A model generated the notes under the pieces. The model had not been told where the DNA came from. It saw only the letters and a list, made by a program, of their open reading frames with translations, and ran no database searches. A stretch of 64,000 nucleotides of DNA, taken from the NCBI RefSeq assembly GCF_030816015.1, contig NZ_JAUSXN010000001.1, positions 1,798,001-1,862,000 of the forward strand. The letters run 5' to 3'. A program made the translations under genes and the position numbers. The first letter of the stretch is position 1. The number at the start of each line of letters is the position of its first letter. This DNA is from Pedobacter sp. W3I1. Lineage in GTDB: Bacteria > Bacteroidota > Bacteroidia > Sphingobacteriales > Sphingobacteriaceae. Shown piece after piece: positions 9,249-17,103 of the stretch.

Positions 9249-9716
9249 CTAAAATTTTCCAAATAAATCCTCCACTTTTTGATAGCGGAATTTAAAAATT
9301 TCGTTGATTTTATTATTTACGATCAAAGCATTTGCCATGATGCCTATTGGTCCCCAGCCAATGCTATAATGCAAAGTATCGTGAATTAATACACCACCAT
9401 CTACTTTTTCGAAATGATGCTGGTGATGCCAGAATGCAAAAGGCCCAAAGCGTTGCTCATCGATAAAATATTCCTTATCCTTAACATGTGTGATCTCCGT
9501 GACCCAGTTTAATTTAATACCGAACAAGGGCGAAACCTTATAGGTGATGATCAGGCCGGGATACATTTTAGTATTGACCATATTTGGTGAGGTTACATCA
9601 AAGGTCATATCTTGTGGAGTAATTTCGGCCAGGTTCATGGGCGAAGAAAAAAAGTCCCAGGCGGTGTCCAGATCAACAGGGAGTTTTTGGGTAAATTCTA
9701 ATCTATAGGTTTTCAA
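9249..9716 (-). CDS. SRPBCC (START-like) family protein
   Basis: 155 aa of the helix-grip SRPBCC fold, also called START-like or cyclase/dehydrase-like; such proteins bind hydrophobic ligands. The N-terminus (LPVDLDTAWDFFSSPMNL ... ITP) is characteristic, and WHHQHHFEKVDGGVLIHDTL is a family core. The frame opens with TTG at 9714-9716: a TAA lies four codons upstream and no ATG occurs before the conserved N-terminus, so a TTG start is required. No partner gene is adjacent. Confidence 0.8.
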   Translation of the reverse strand: MKTYRLEFTQKLPVDLDTAWDFFSSPMNLAEITPQDMTFDVTSPNMVNTKMYPGLIITYKVSPLFGIKLNWVTEITHVKDKEYFIDEQRFGPFAFWHHQHHFEKVDGGVLIHDTLHYSIGWGPIGIMANALIVNNKINEIFKFRYQKVEDLFGKF

Positions 9717-10026
9717 ATTTTTGTTTTAAAGCACAACAACAAAGATGCGGTTTTGTTGAGGATAGTTTAGGTTTAACAGTAAAGTTCGCAGAATGAAGGC
9801 GCAGAAATCGCAAAAAAGATCTACATTTTGATCCGATAAATTTCTCCATTCCGCTATTATTAACGGATTCCAAAAAAAAAATGGGCCGTCATCTCGACTG
9901 GAACGTAGTGGAATGGAGAGATCTATCTAGACAGATTTAGCTTCGCTGAGCACTTCGTGGTTCTCGGCTGCGCCCGAAATGACGGTACCCGACTTCGGAC
10001 CTCTGACCCCAAGCTTTCCGACTCAT
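9717..10026. other. 310-bp gap with one REP element
   Basis: Contains a dispersed palindromic repeat at 9887-9984 and otherwise unremarkable sequence. No gene. Confidence 0.7.
9887..9984. repeat. REP family A element (CGTCATCTCGAC ... GAAATGACGG)
   Basis: Outer arms CGTCATCTCG and CGAAATGACG face each other, with a degenerate interior that includes GGAGAGATCT. Related copies lie at 16395, 23453, 27076 and 27470. Confidence 0.8.
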
Positions 10027-10500
10027 TTAATGCACCATCTTATCCGCACAGGTTGAGCTTGCAAATGCTTCTGGTTTAGCCTTAAATATAAAGCCCATAC
10101 TTAAAATATATCCCATCGCATCGTTAAGTGCTTTGTTCGATTTAAACGATGGACTGGTGTTGATATCCGCATGTACTTCAAGGGCTACATCATAAATATC
10201 AAGTAAATCGCAGATGGAATAAGCTGTTTCTATAGATTTTTGTACTTCCATCAACATTCTTTCCTTAATGCTTACCTGCTGTGTGCTTTTTTCCTGGTGA
10301 ATATACATAAAGCCGCCATGATGCTCTCTTAACAGCACAATTACGGTTGCAAAATCGGTTATTGCGCCTTTTACCTGCGAATCGGTACCAATACAAACTT
10401 TAAGCTTAAAGCCGTTTTCGCTTTCTCTGATAATTGCTTTTTCTATTTCTTCCAGGATCGAAGATTGAATAATTTCACCATTAAATTTTTTCCACGTCAT
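10027..10500 (-). CDS. YkuK-like RNase H-fold protein (DUF458)
   Basis: 157 aa resembling Bacillus YkuK, a predicted RNase H-like protein. The beta-strand motif VCIGTDSQ (about residues 35-42) matches the DUF458 signature. Also seen are an ERMLMEVQKSIETAYSI helix and a late conserved EVHADINTSPSFKSN segment. Catalysis has not been shown for the family as far as I know. The C-terminus ends in ADKMVH. The gene is isolated, with a small double hairpin upstream. Confidence 0.8.
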   Translation of the reverse strand: MTWKKFNGEIIQSSILEEIEKAIIRESENGFKLKVCIGTDSQVKGAITDFATVIVLLREHHGGFMYIHQEKSTQQVSIKERMLMEVQKSIETAYSICDLLDIYDVALEVHADINTSPSFKSNKALNDAMGYILSMGFIFKAKPEAFASSTCADKMVH

Positions 10501-10521
10501 ACATTGTGTTTTTTGAGGTTA

Positions 10522-10544
10522 ATTCCAAAGGAATCCCTTTGGGA
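10522..10544. repeat. Short double-hairpin REP
   Basis: ATTCC-AAA-GGAAT (10522-10534) directly abuts TCCC-TTT-GGGA (10534-10544). This compact two-hairpin unit recurs in Bacteroidota intergenic DNA, from memory. Confidence 0.6.
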
Positions 10545-10735
10545 CGAATGGTAATCAGGTTTTTATAAAAATAAGCGCTAAAAATTAAACATGTGTTAAG
10601 TGTAGATTGTTTATTTGCTAACAAAAAGTTAGTTATCAACAAGTTAGTGATAATAGTTTAGATGAACTTATTATTTAATGAAACAAATTATTATCCGGTC
10701 CGTTAATATTTGTATATTCATTAAAATTCTTAATT

Positions 10736-10954
10736 ATGAGAGCAGAATTAATTCAAGAGCTTCAGTTATTACAAAACAGCAGAGCGAATAAATTTGCAGA
10801 TGAACTGGCTGACAAGATTTTATCTTCGGTTGATGCAGTTAACGAAAAAGTGCTATCATCAATGTCTAAACGTGGTAACATGTTAATGTTGCTCGAGAAA
10901 AGATTAAATTTTTCTACCCTCCGCAAACTTAGGGAAAGATTTTTCAAACCCTAA
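10736..10954 (+). CDS. Small protein of unknown function (72 aa)
   Basis: I do not recognise this protein. It is mainly helical by composition, soluble and rich in Leu, Lys, Arg and Ala, with no signal peptide or membrane segment. The C-terminal part reads RLNFSTLRKLRERFFKP, a basic amphipathic stretch. Support for it being real: an ATG start, normal codon use, an upstream AT-rich region with a near-match to the -7 box (TAATATTTG), and a position 50 bp before the helicase in the same direction. Against: it is short and the opposite strand also has an open frame. Confidence 0.55.
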   Translation: MRAELIQELQLLQNSRANKFADELADKILSSVDAVNEKVLSSMSKRGNMLMLLEKRLNFSTLRKLRERFFKP

Positions 10955-11004
10955 CTAAGGACATCGTTTTTGCCGTAAAGAGAAATGATTACCTTTATAG
11001 CGGA

Positions 11005-12309
11005 ATGATAGAAAATGCCTTAAAAAAATTAAACATTACTGCACTTAATGAGATGCAGGAGTCTTCTGTAAAAGCAGCCAAGACTGGTAAAGATGTAATA
11101 TTGATTGCGCCAACGGGTTCGGGGAAAACGCTGGCCTTTTTATTGCCATTACTTTCCAACCTTAAAGCCGGAGTTAAGGGAGTGCAGGCCTTAGTCTTGG
11201 TTCCTTCGAGAGAGCTTGCCTTGCAAATAGAGCAGGTTTTTAAACAAATGGGTACTTCATTTAAGGTAAACTGCTGTTATGGTGGTCACGCTGTACGGAT
11301 AGAAAAAAATAATCTTGCACATCCTCCCGCCGTCTTAATCGGGACACCTGGTAGGATAGCTTACCATTTAGAGCATCAAAACTTTGACGAATCTTTTATC
11401 GAAACTTTAGTTTTAGACGAATTTGATAAGGCACTTGAGTTTGGCTTTGAAAATGATATGTCTTACATCATTGGCTCGCTGCTTTCGCTAAAACAGCGTA
11501 TGCTTACTTCTGCGACCAAAATGGAAGAAGTTCCGGCTTTTGTAAAGTTAAATGCACCTGTTGAAGTAGATTTTTCGAAAAATGTTCAGATTAAGCCAGA
11601 TTTAAAGCTTAAAAAAATAACTGCACCTGCGGCCGATAAATTAGATTTCCTTTTTAGGTTACTCAGTAAGATAGGCAGTAAAAACACATTGGTTTTCTGT
11701 AATCACAGGGAAACGGTGGATCGGATAAGTGATCTACTTTTCGAAAATGGTTTAGGTCATGACGTTTTTCATGGTGGGATGGAACAGTTCGATCGTGAAA
11801 AGGCATTGCTTAAATTTAGAAATGGTAGCCATCGGATTTTAATTACAACAGATCTGGCTGCCCGAGGTCTCGACATTCCCGAAGTTGAACATATTGTACA
11901 TTACCAATTGCCTTACACTGAAGATGCCTATATCCATCGCAATGGTAGAACAGCAAGGATGCATGCAAAAGGAACGGCCTACGCCATTTTAACTACAGAA
12001 GAACATTATAAATATTTACCTGATGATATTGAGGAAGAAGTTTTATCTGAACAATATAAGTTACCAGAAGCAAGCGATTGGGTAACTTTATATATTGCAC
12101 ATGGCAAGAAGGATAAAATTAACAAAATTGATATTGTAGGTTTATTTTTGCAGAAAGGTAATTTAACAAAAGAAGATCTTGGCCTGATCGAAGTTAAAGA
12201 TACGACCAGTTATGTGGCTGTTAAGAGAAACAAAGTAGAGAAATTATTGAAAGCCTTAAGTGGTGAAAAAATTAAAGGAAAAAAACTTAAATTAGAAGTG
12301 GCGAGTTAG
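11005..12309 (+). CDS. DEAD-box RNA helicase with DbpA-like C-terminal domain and DEFD motif
   Basis: A 434-aa ATP-dependent RNA helicase. The RecA1 lobe has the Q-motif glutamine (residue 18), motif I APTGSGKT (35-42), VPSREL, TPGR, motif II and motif III TSAT. The RecA2 lobe has NTLVFCNHRE, TTDLAARGLD and motif VI HRNGRTAR. Motif II is DEFD (138-141) rather than DEAD; the acidic catalytic pair is kept. The last roughly 75 residues (WVTLYIAHGKKDKINKIDIVG) look like the DbpA RNA-binding domain, which in E. coli binds 23S rRNA helix 92. A role in ribosome assembly is a fair inference. Confidence 0.92.
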   Translation: MIENALKKLNITALNEMQESSVKAAKTGKDVILIAPTGSGKTLAFLLPLLSNLKAGVKGVQALVLVPSRELALQIEQVFKQMGTSFKVNCCYGGHAVRIEKNNLAHPPAVLIGTPGRIAYHLEHQNFDESFIETLVLDEFDKALEFGFENDMSYIIGSLLSLKQRMLTSATKMEEVPAFVKLNAPVEVDFSKNVQIKPDLKLKKITAPAADKLDFLFRLLSKIGSKNTLVFCNHRETVDRISDLLFENGLGHDVFHGGMEQFDREKALLKFRNGSHRILITTDLAARGLDIPEVEHIVHYQLPYTEDAYIHRNGRTARMHAKGTAYAILTTEEHYKYLPDDIEEEVLSEQYKLPEASDWVTLYIAHGKKDKINKIDIVGLFLQKGNLTKEDLGLIEVKDTTSYVAVKRNKVEKLLKALSGEKIKGKKLKLEVAS

Positions 12310-12414
12310 TTCGATAAGTCCGAAGTCTGAACGTTTTACAACATTTTAACTTTCAAACATTGCAACTTACAACATTCACTAACTCAATCTTTCTGCAATT
12401 CAATCATTAAAAGC

Positions 12415-12648
12415 ATGAGCAACAACGATATATTAAAAAAACTACGAGTAGCCTTATCATTAAAAACAGAAGACATTATAACCATTTGCGATCTCGTTGG
12501 ATTTAAGGTAACCAAGGCAGAACTAGGCGATATTTTCAGAAATGAAGACCATGAGAATTTTAAACCTTGCGGCGATCAGATTCTGCGTAATTTTTTAAAT
12601 GGTCTTGTAATTTATAAAAGAGGTCCGAGGGATGAGAAAAAGCAATAA
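12415..12648 (+). CDS. DUF1456 family protein, single-domain form
   Basis: 77 aa matching one DUF1456 unit (NDILKKLRVALSLKTEDII ... FRNFLNGL-like ending). Enterobacterial YehS carries two such units and is about twice as long, so this is a half-size version. Function unknown. The ATG at 12415 follows a stretch of degenerate pyrimidine-rich repeats. Its last 17 bases overlap the start of the next gene, suggesting coupled translation. Confidence 0.78.
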   Translation: MSNNDILKKLRVALSLKTEDIITICDLVGFKVTKAELGDIFRNEDHENFKPCGDQILRNFLNGLVIYKRGPRDEKKQ

Positions 12649-15328
12649 TTTATGCTTTTTATTATTTTTTATACTGATCACACTTTCCTTTAACGCTCTC
12701 GCTCAGTCTCAGTTTAAAATAAGTGGTACTGTAATCGATTCTTTGAAAAAGCCTATTGAGGGCGTAAGCATTCGATTGATTACTGATAAAGATACCCTCC
12801 GCTCAAATTCTGAGGCGAAGGGAGACTTTGCATTCGCAAAGGTAAGCCGCAATAAGTTCTATCTTAGTATTACTGCATTGGGTTACAAGCCATTTGCTTC
12901 GATCTACGAAGTTGAATCTTCAAAAAAAAACGCTGTTTTAGAACCCATTATGCTCAAGATGGAAACCATCCGTCTTGAAGATGTAGAGGTTAAAGTAAAA
13001 GTAGACCCCATTAAAATCAAGAAAGATACCATTGAGTACAATGCTGCTGCCTACACCATAAGAGAAAATGATAAAGTGGAGGATCTGTTAAAGCAACTAC
13101 AAGGCGTTGAGGTTGACGAAAAAGGCGCTGTTACCGCAATGGGCAAAAAAATGACCAAGCTGCGGGTAAATGGCGAAGATTTTTTTACCAGTAACGTGGA
13201 AGATTACATTAGGCAGTTGCCAGCCGATATTATTGCTAAACTTCAGGTAATTGATGATTATGGTGATGAAGCCAATTTTACACGTATAAAAGTGGGTACA
13301 CCACAAAAAATGTTAAACCTGGTTAATAAGCCGGGTATGGACAAAGGTGTTTTTGGCGGAGTGAATATGAGTTCGGCTACCAATAATGCACACAACCTTA
13401 GTGGTAACGGTAGTATATGGAAAAAAACGAAGCAAATTGGTTTTGGAAGCCGTTATGGTATCACCAATAACGAGTTTACCAAAATGAACAATGGAGGTTT
13501 GAACGGTAATATCAGAGACAAAATTTCAAAGGAATTTAGCTTTAATGGCGGCTATCATTTTAGTAATGGAATAAATAAATCTATTCAGAGTAATTACCTC
13601 GAAACGTTTAATCCGCAGGGAACCATATTCGATTTAAGAGAAAGTGCCAATAATTCCAAATCGCTAAATAATAACATCAATCTCGGCTTAAATGGAGCCA
13701 CAAAAAAGAATTATTTTAATATTTCGCTTAATGGGGCTCTGGCTAATACCCACAACGATGCATTTTCTACTTCGAATAAAACCGGGTTTATTAAACAAGA
13801 TCTGATGTCTAATTCAGGTTCGCGGAATAGCAATCCTAATGTTAACGGCAGTATCAATTGGTCCCGGCGGTTGGCCAATAATAAGCGGTCGCTATCGATG
13901 GGGTTTAATTTTGGCACAAGTGAAGGAAATTCGAACAGTACAATTAACGACATGATCAGGTACTACAATGAAACCACCAACGTACTGGTTAAAGACTCGT
14001 TATTAAACAGATTGGTTGATAATAATACCTCAAACTCCAATTTTGGAGGCAATTTTCAGTTTTCAAATTCATTAAAAAAGCCAAACGACAGTACAGGCTA
14101 CAGTTTTATTAACTTGTCTTACCGTTTTTCGGTTAGCAGAAGCCGGAATTTGCAAACTACAAGGGTTACCAATCTGCTGGGGAACAGTTTTGTTGTCGAT
14201 TCATTAGGGCAAGATTACGTATCTAATTTTATAAATCAGAATTTCGGTATTGGTTTTAATACCAATGCGAAGCAGATTAGTTATAATTTAGGTCTTAATT
14301 TTTCGCCGAGTATCATCATCGGTAAATACCAGAATACCGGGCAGGAGCTAAAAAACTACCAGTTAAATTTTTCGCCCTCTGCCAATTTAAGTTATCAGAT
14401 TAAAGACAATGGAAATTTGAGTTTTGGTTATAACGGTTATACCAGTTCGCCGGATTTTAATAAACTCCAGCCGGTTAGAAACAATAACGATGTACAGAAC
14501 CTGATTATTGGTAATCCAGATCTGAAGGCAACATCGAGCCACACTGCCGATTTGAGCTATAATCAATTTGGCCTCAAATCGGGATTGAGTATTATGGCCG
14601 GTTTATCGGGAACTTTTGCTTTTAATAGTGTAGTAAGTAATACGGTTTTTCTGAGAGATACATTAAACAGTTTAAAACAACAAACTACCTATGAAAATGT
14701 AAATGGTATTTATAATATTGGTGGTAATTACTCCTTAAATAAAAGGTTGTTAACCAATAAACTGTCGCTCTCTATCAACGGGAATATTGCCTACAGCCAC
14801 AATGTTTTTTATACCGAAAATGTATTAAACCGGAGTGGCGGAATTAACGTTTCGAATGCTTTCAGGTTTAACCTGAATGAAAAAAAATATTCTTTTAATA
14901 CCAGTGTATCGTATAGCTTTAGTTCAAATACTTATTCTGTAATGAACCAGAATATTAAGAATATCCAGGTTTTGGCTTTAAATGGCAGTGCCAGCTGGAT
15001 TCCAAATAAACGTTTTAGGGTAAATGCATCGGCCTCTAAAAGTTTAAATTTTGGATATAGCCTATATTCCGGCAATCCTTTATTAGTGAACATGGGATTA
15101 AACACTTCCTTCTTAAAGGATAATAAACTCCTTTTTTCTGTCCAGGCGAATGATCTATTTAATCAGGGTGCGCTCTTTAGTACCAGTATTAGCAATAATT
15201 CCATATCCGAAAACAGGACACGCTTTATCAGCCGATTTGTACAGGCCACATTAGGTTATAACCTGAGCCAGTTTGGAAATAAAAGAAACAAAACGAATGT
15301 AAATTTGAGTGGAGCCGAATTTAATTAA
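12632..15328 (+). CDS. Outer-membrane beta-barrel protein with CarboxypepD_reg domain (TonB-receptor-like)
   Basis: 898 aa. A signal peptide (about residues 1-25, ending NALAQ) is followed by a CarboxypepD_reg-like beta-sandwich (about 28-110), then a plug-like region with LRVNGEDFFTSNVEDYIRQL, and a long barrel of amphipathic strands rich in Asn, Ser, Tyr and Phe. It matches the outer membrane beta-barrel family related to TonB-dependent receptors (PF14905 type). No SusD partner is adjacent, so it is not a classical SusC. The substrate is unknown. The start overlaps the DUF1456 gene by 17 bp. The SGNH hydrolase follows after 44 bp and may share the transcript. Confidence 0.88.
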   Translation: MRKSNNLCFLLFFILITLSFNALAQSQFKISGTVIDSLKKPIEGVSIRLITDKDTLRSNSEAKGDFAFAKVSRNKFYLSITALGYKPFASIYEVESSKKNAVLEPIMLKMETIRLEDVEVKVKVDPIKIKKDTIEYNAAAYTIRENDKVEDLLKQLQGVEVDEKGAVTAMGKKMTKLRVNGEDFFTSNVEDYIRQLPADIIAKLQVIDDYGDEANFTRIKVGTPQKMLNLVNKPGMDKGVFGGVNMSSATNNAHNLSGNGSIWKKTKQIGFGSRYGITNNEFTKMNNGGLNGNIRDKISKEFSFNGGYHFSNGINKSIQSNYLETFNPQGTIFDLRESANNSKSLNNNINLGLNGATKKNYFNISLNGALANTHNDAFSTSNKTGFIKQDLMSNSGSRNSNPNVNGSINWSRRLANNKRSLSMGFNFGTSEGNSNSTINDMIRYYNETTNVLVKDSLLNRLVDNNTSNSNFGGNFQFSNSLKKPNDSTGYSFINLSYRFSVSRSRNLQTTRVTNLLGNSFVVDSLGQDYVSNFINQNFGIGFNTNAKQISYNLGLNFSPSIIIGKYQNTGQELKNYQLNFSPSANLSYQIKDNGNLSFGYNGYTSSPDFNKLQPVRNNNDVQNLIIGNPDLKATSSHTADLSYNQFGLKSGLSIMAGLSGTFAFNSVVSNTVFLRDTLNSLKQQTTYENVNGIYNIGGNYSLNKRLLTNKLSLSINGNIAYSHNVFYTENVLNRSGGINVSNAFRFNLNEKKYSFNTSVSYSFSSNTYSVMNQNIKNIQVLALNGSASWIPNKRFRVNASASKSLNFGYSLYSGNPLLVNMGLNTSFLKDNKLLFSVQANDLFNQGALFSTSISNNSISENRTRFISRFVQATLGYNLSQFGNKRNKTNVNLSGAEFN

Positions 15329-15372
15329 TCAGGAATTAATTAGTTTAGCGTTTCGTTCAAATCAAATATCAG

Positions 15373-16107
15373 ATGAAAAGTAAAATCTTAATCCTTTTTT
15401 TATTGGTCTTTGCAAATGTTTCATTTGCACAACTAACGACAGATTCGTTAAGTAATCAAGCTAAAAAAGAGAATTTTGCTGATGACTGGGCTGCCTTAAG
15501 TAAGTACCAGAAAGAAAATGAACTTTTACCGCCATCAGGCAAAAAAGAAAAAAGAGTTGTTTTTTTAGGGAGTTCGATATTCGAATTCTGGAAGCAAAAA
15601 GATCCTGAATATTTTAGGGATAAACCTTATCTGGATAGGGGGATCAGCGGACAGATATCGCCGCAACTGCTCATCCGTTTTCGACAAGACGTAATTAACC
15701 TTAAGCCAAAAGTGGTTATTATTTTGGCAGGGAGTAATGACATTGCGGGCAATACAGGCCATGTTACCAACGATAAAATTATGGATAACATTAAATCGAT
15801 GGCAGAACTGGCGAGGTTACACCATATTAAGGTAATACTCTGTAAATACCTGCCTGTTTATGAATATCCATGGAATAAAAGCATTAAAGCAGCCGATAGC
15901 ATCGTTAATTTAAACGAAAAGATTGAGGCCTACGCTAAAGAAAGAAATTATACCATTTTAGATTATTGGACACCACTGGTTGATGAACGAAAAGGGCAGC
16001 GTGCAGAACTAACGGTTGATGGTGTTCATCCCAACCTGGCTGGTTATAAAATAATGGAAGAAGTGACGGATGCTGCGATCAGAAAAGCCTTGAGGAATCG
16101 ACGCTAA
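15373..16107 (+). CDS. Secreted SGNH/GDSL-family hydrolase
   Basis: 244 aa with a signal peptide (MKSKILILFLLVFANVSFAQ). The SGNH blocks are visible: block I as FLGSSIF with the nucleophilic Ser (the usual Asp of GDS is Ser here), block II RGISGQ, block III AGSNDIA, and block V DGVHPN with the catalytic Asp and His. It is probably an esterase or carbohydrate deacetylase acting outside the cytoplasm on sugar esters; substrate not determined. It lies 44 bp behind the barrel protein. A 1-kb repeat-rich gap follows. Confidence 0.92.
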   Translation: MKSKILILFLLVFANVSFAQLTTDSLSNQAKKENFADDWAALSKYQKENELLPPSGKKEKRVVFLGSSIFEFWKQKDPEYFRDKPYLDRGISGQISPQLLIRFRQDVINLKPKVVIILAGSNDIAGNTGHVTNDKIMDNIKSMAELARLHHIKVILCKYLPVYEYPWNKSIKAADSIVNLNEKIEAYAKERNYTILDYWTPLVDERKGQRAELTVDGVHPNLAGYKIMEEVTDAAIRKALRNRR

Positions 16108-16394
16108 TTTGATTAAGAGAGATTACTGCAAATAAGTCGACATTGGGAGGAGGAACGACGAAGCAATCTTAAAGCGTTCGCTACAAGCGATAGTGCTAAG
16201 ATTGGTGGCTTTGCGATTTATTTGGGTATTATGCTATTTATCAACCCGTACTTCTTTTTTAGAGGGAAACGCAAAGCGAAAAAAAATCAAAGACCTGTTC
16301 CTTTTCAACCAGCATAAATTTATGGAAGATCGTCATTTCCAGAGGTTAGTTTTTTAGCAAAAAACAAAGGAGTTGGGTGACAGGTAAGATAAAT

Positions 16395-16476
16395 CGTCAT
16401 CTCGACCGCAGTGGAGAGATCTTTTAACATAGTCCAAAGATCTCTCCACTCCGCATTTGCTTCGGTCGAGATGACG
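16395..16476. repeat. REP family A, best-preserved palindrome
   Basis: Outer arms CGTCATCTCGACCG (16395-16408) and its exact complement (16463-16476), plus an inner 15-bp perfect pair AGTGGAGAGATCTTT / AAAGATCTCTCCACT. Almost the whole 82 bp can fold into one hairpin. Confidence 0.93.
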
Positions 16477-16622
16477 CTAATTTTAGAATCTGTCTTTGGT
16501 ACTTGATTAGGAACCATGTAGTGCTCATGAATGCCTTTGAAAAAAGGAAGACTTATGAATAATCGTAATGCAATAGACTTTAAGATTAGCTCCGCTGAGC
16601 ACTTTGTGGTTCCCGCATGCGC

Positions 16623-17013
16623 CTATCGTGTGGACACATCTAAATAGTTTGGAGATAAATGTTGATTTTTTTTCCGCTCTATGCCGCGGTGGCATGGTAC
16701 TTTGGAGCGCCAAAGTACCCAAAGCGCTCTGCCAATCCAGCAATGGACCTTTTACACAATCCTATACACATCAAAAAAACAGCGGCACTTCGTTTTGTGT
16801 TCAATGCTTCTTTAAAACTTTAAATTAGCGTTTATGAACACAAAACCACGGCGTTTTAGGTTTGGCAATGCTATTTGTTCTATTCTGCACCTGTTTTTTT
16901 GATTTCTCCGGCCCCTGGGATTGACGGCGTTCTTCGGTTAAAACAATGTGTTATTTGAGGAAGCTAGCAAAACGCCTAAAAAGTTAAACTCGAAAGATGT
17001 GTCCACACGATAG
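16623..17013. mobile_element. 391-bp MITE-like element, copy A, with perfect 19-bp TIRs and 8-bp target duplication
   Basis: Terminal inverted repeats CTATCGTGTGGACACATCT (16623-16641) and its exact complement (16995-17013) bound the element. Both sides are flanked by GCATGCGC (16615-16622 and 17014-17021). Removing the element plus one duplicate restores a REP sequence TTCCCGCATGCGC followed by GGGAATGACG, nearly the same as the intact one at about 23494-23516. The inside has no transposase, but has a hairpin GGTACTTTGG-AGCG-CCAAAGTACC. A diverged copy in opposite orientation lies at 38278-38656. Confidence 0.88.
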
Positions 17014-17074
17014 GCATGCGCGGGAATGACGATAACGTTAGAAAATAATTTTGAAATTACGCTTCTCAAACAAA

Positions 17075-17100
17075 AAAGTCCCGATTCTCATCGGGACTTT
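17075..17100 (-). terminator. ettA terminator
   Basis: Stem AAAGTCCCGA (17075-17084) / TCGGGACTTT (17091-17100). On the minus strand it is followed by TTTTTTG, directly after the ettA stop. Confidence 0.92.
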
Positions 17101-17103
17101 GCA

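Larger units (their letters stand above)
16108..17074. other. 1-kb gene-free region with REPs and a MITE-like element
   Basis: Contains a repeat resembling the dispersed ATTGGGAGGAGGAACGACGA class (about 16140-16230), a perfect REP palindrome (16395-16476), a REP split by a 391-bp element with terminal inverted repeats (16623-17013), and the ettA terminator. Short ORFs in it are repeat-encoded and not credible. Confidence 0.8.

Noticed and set aside
16604..16828. 74-codon frame over MITE copy A, and minus-strand frames at 38390-38672 over copy B
   Set aside because: The frames use different reading phases in the two copies and are not conserved, so the element shows no coding constraint.
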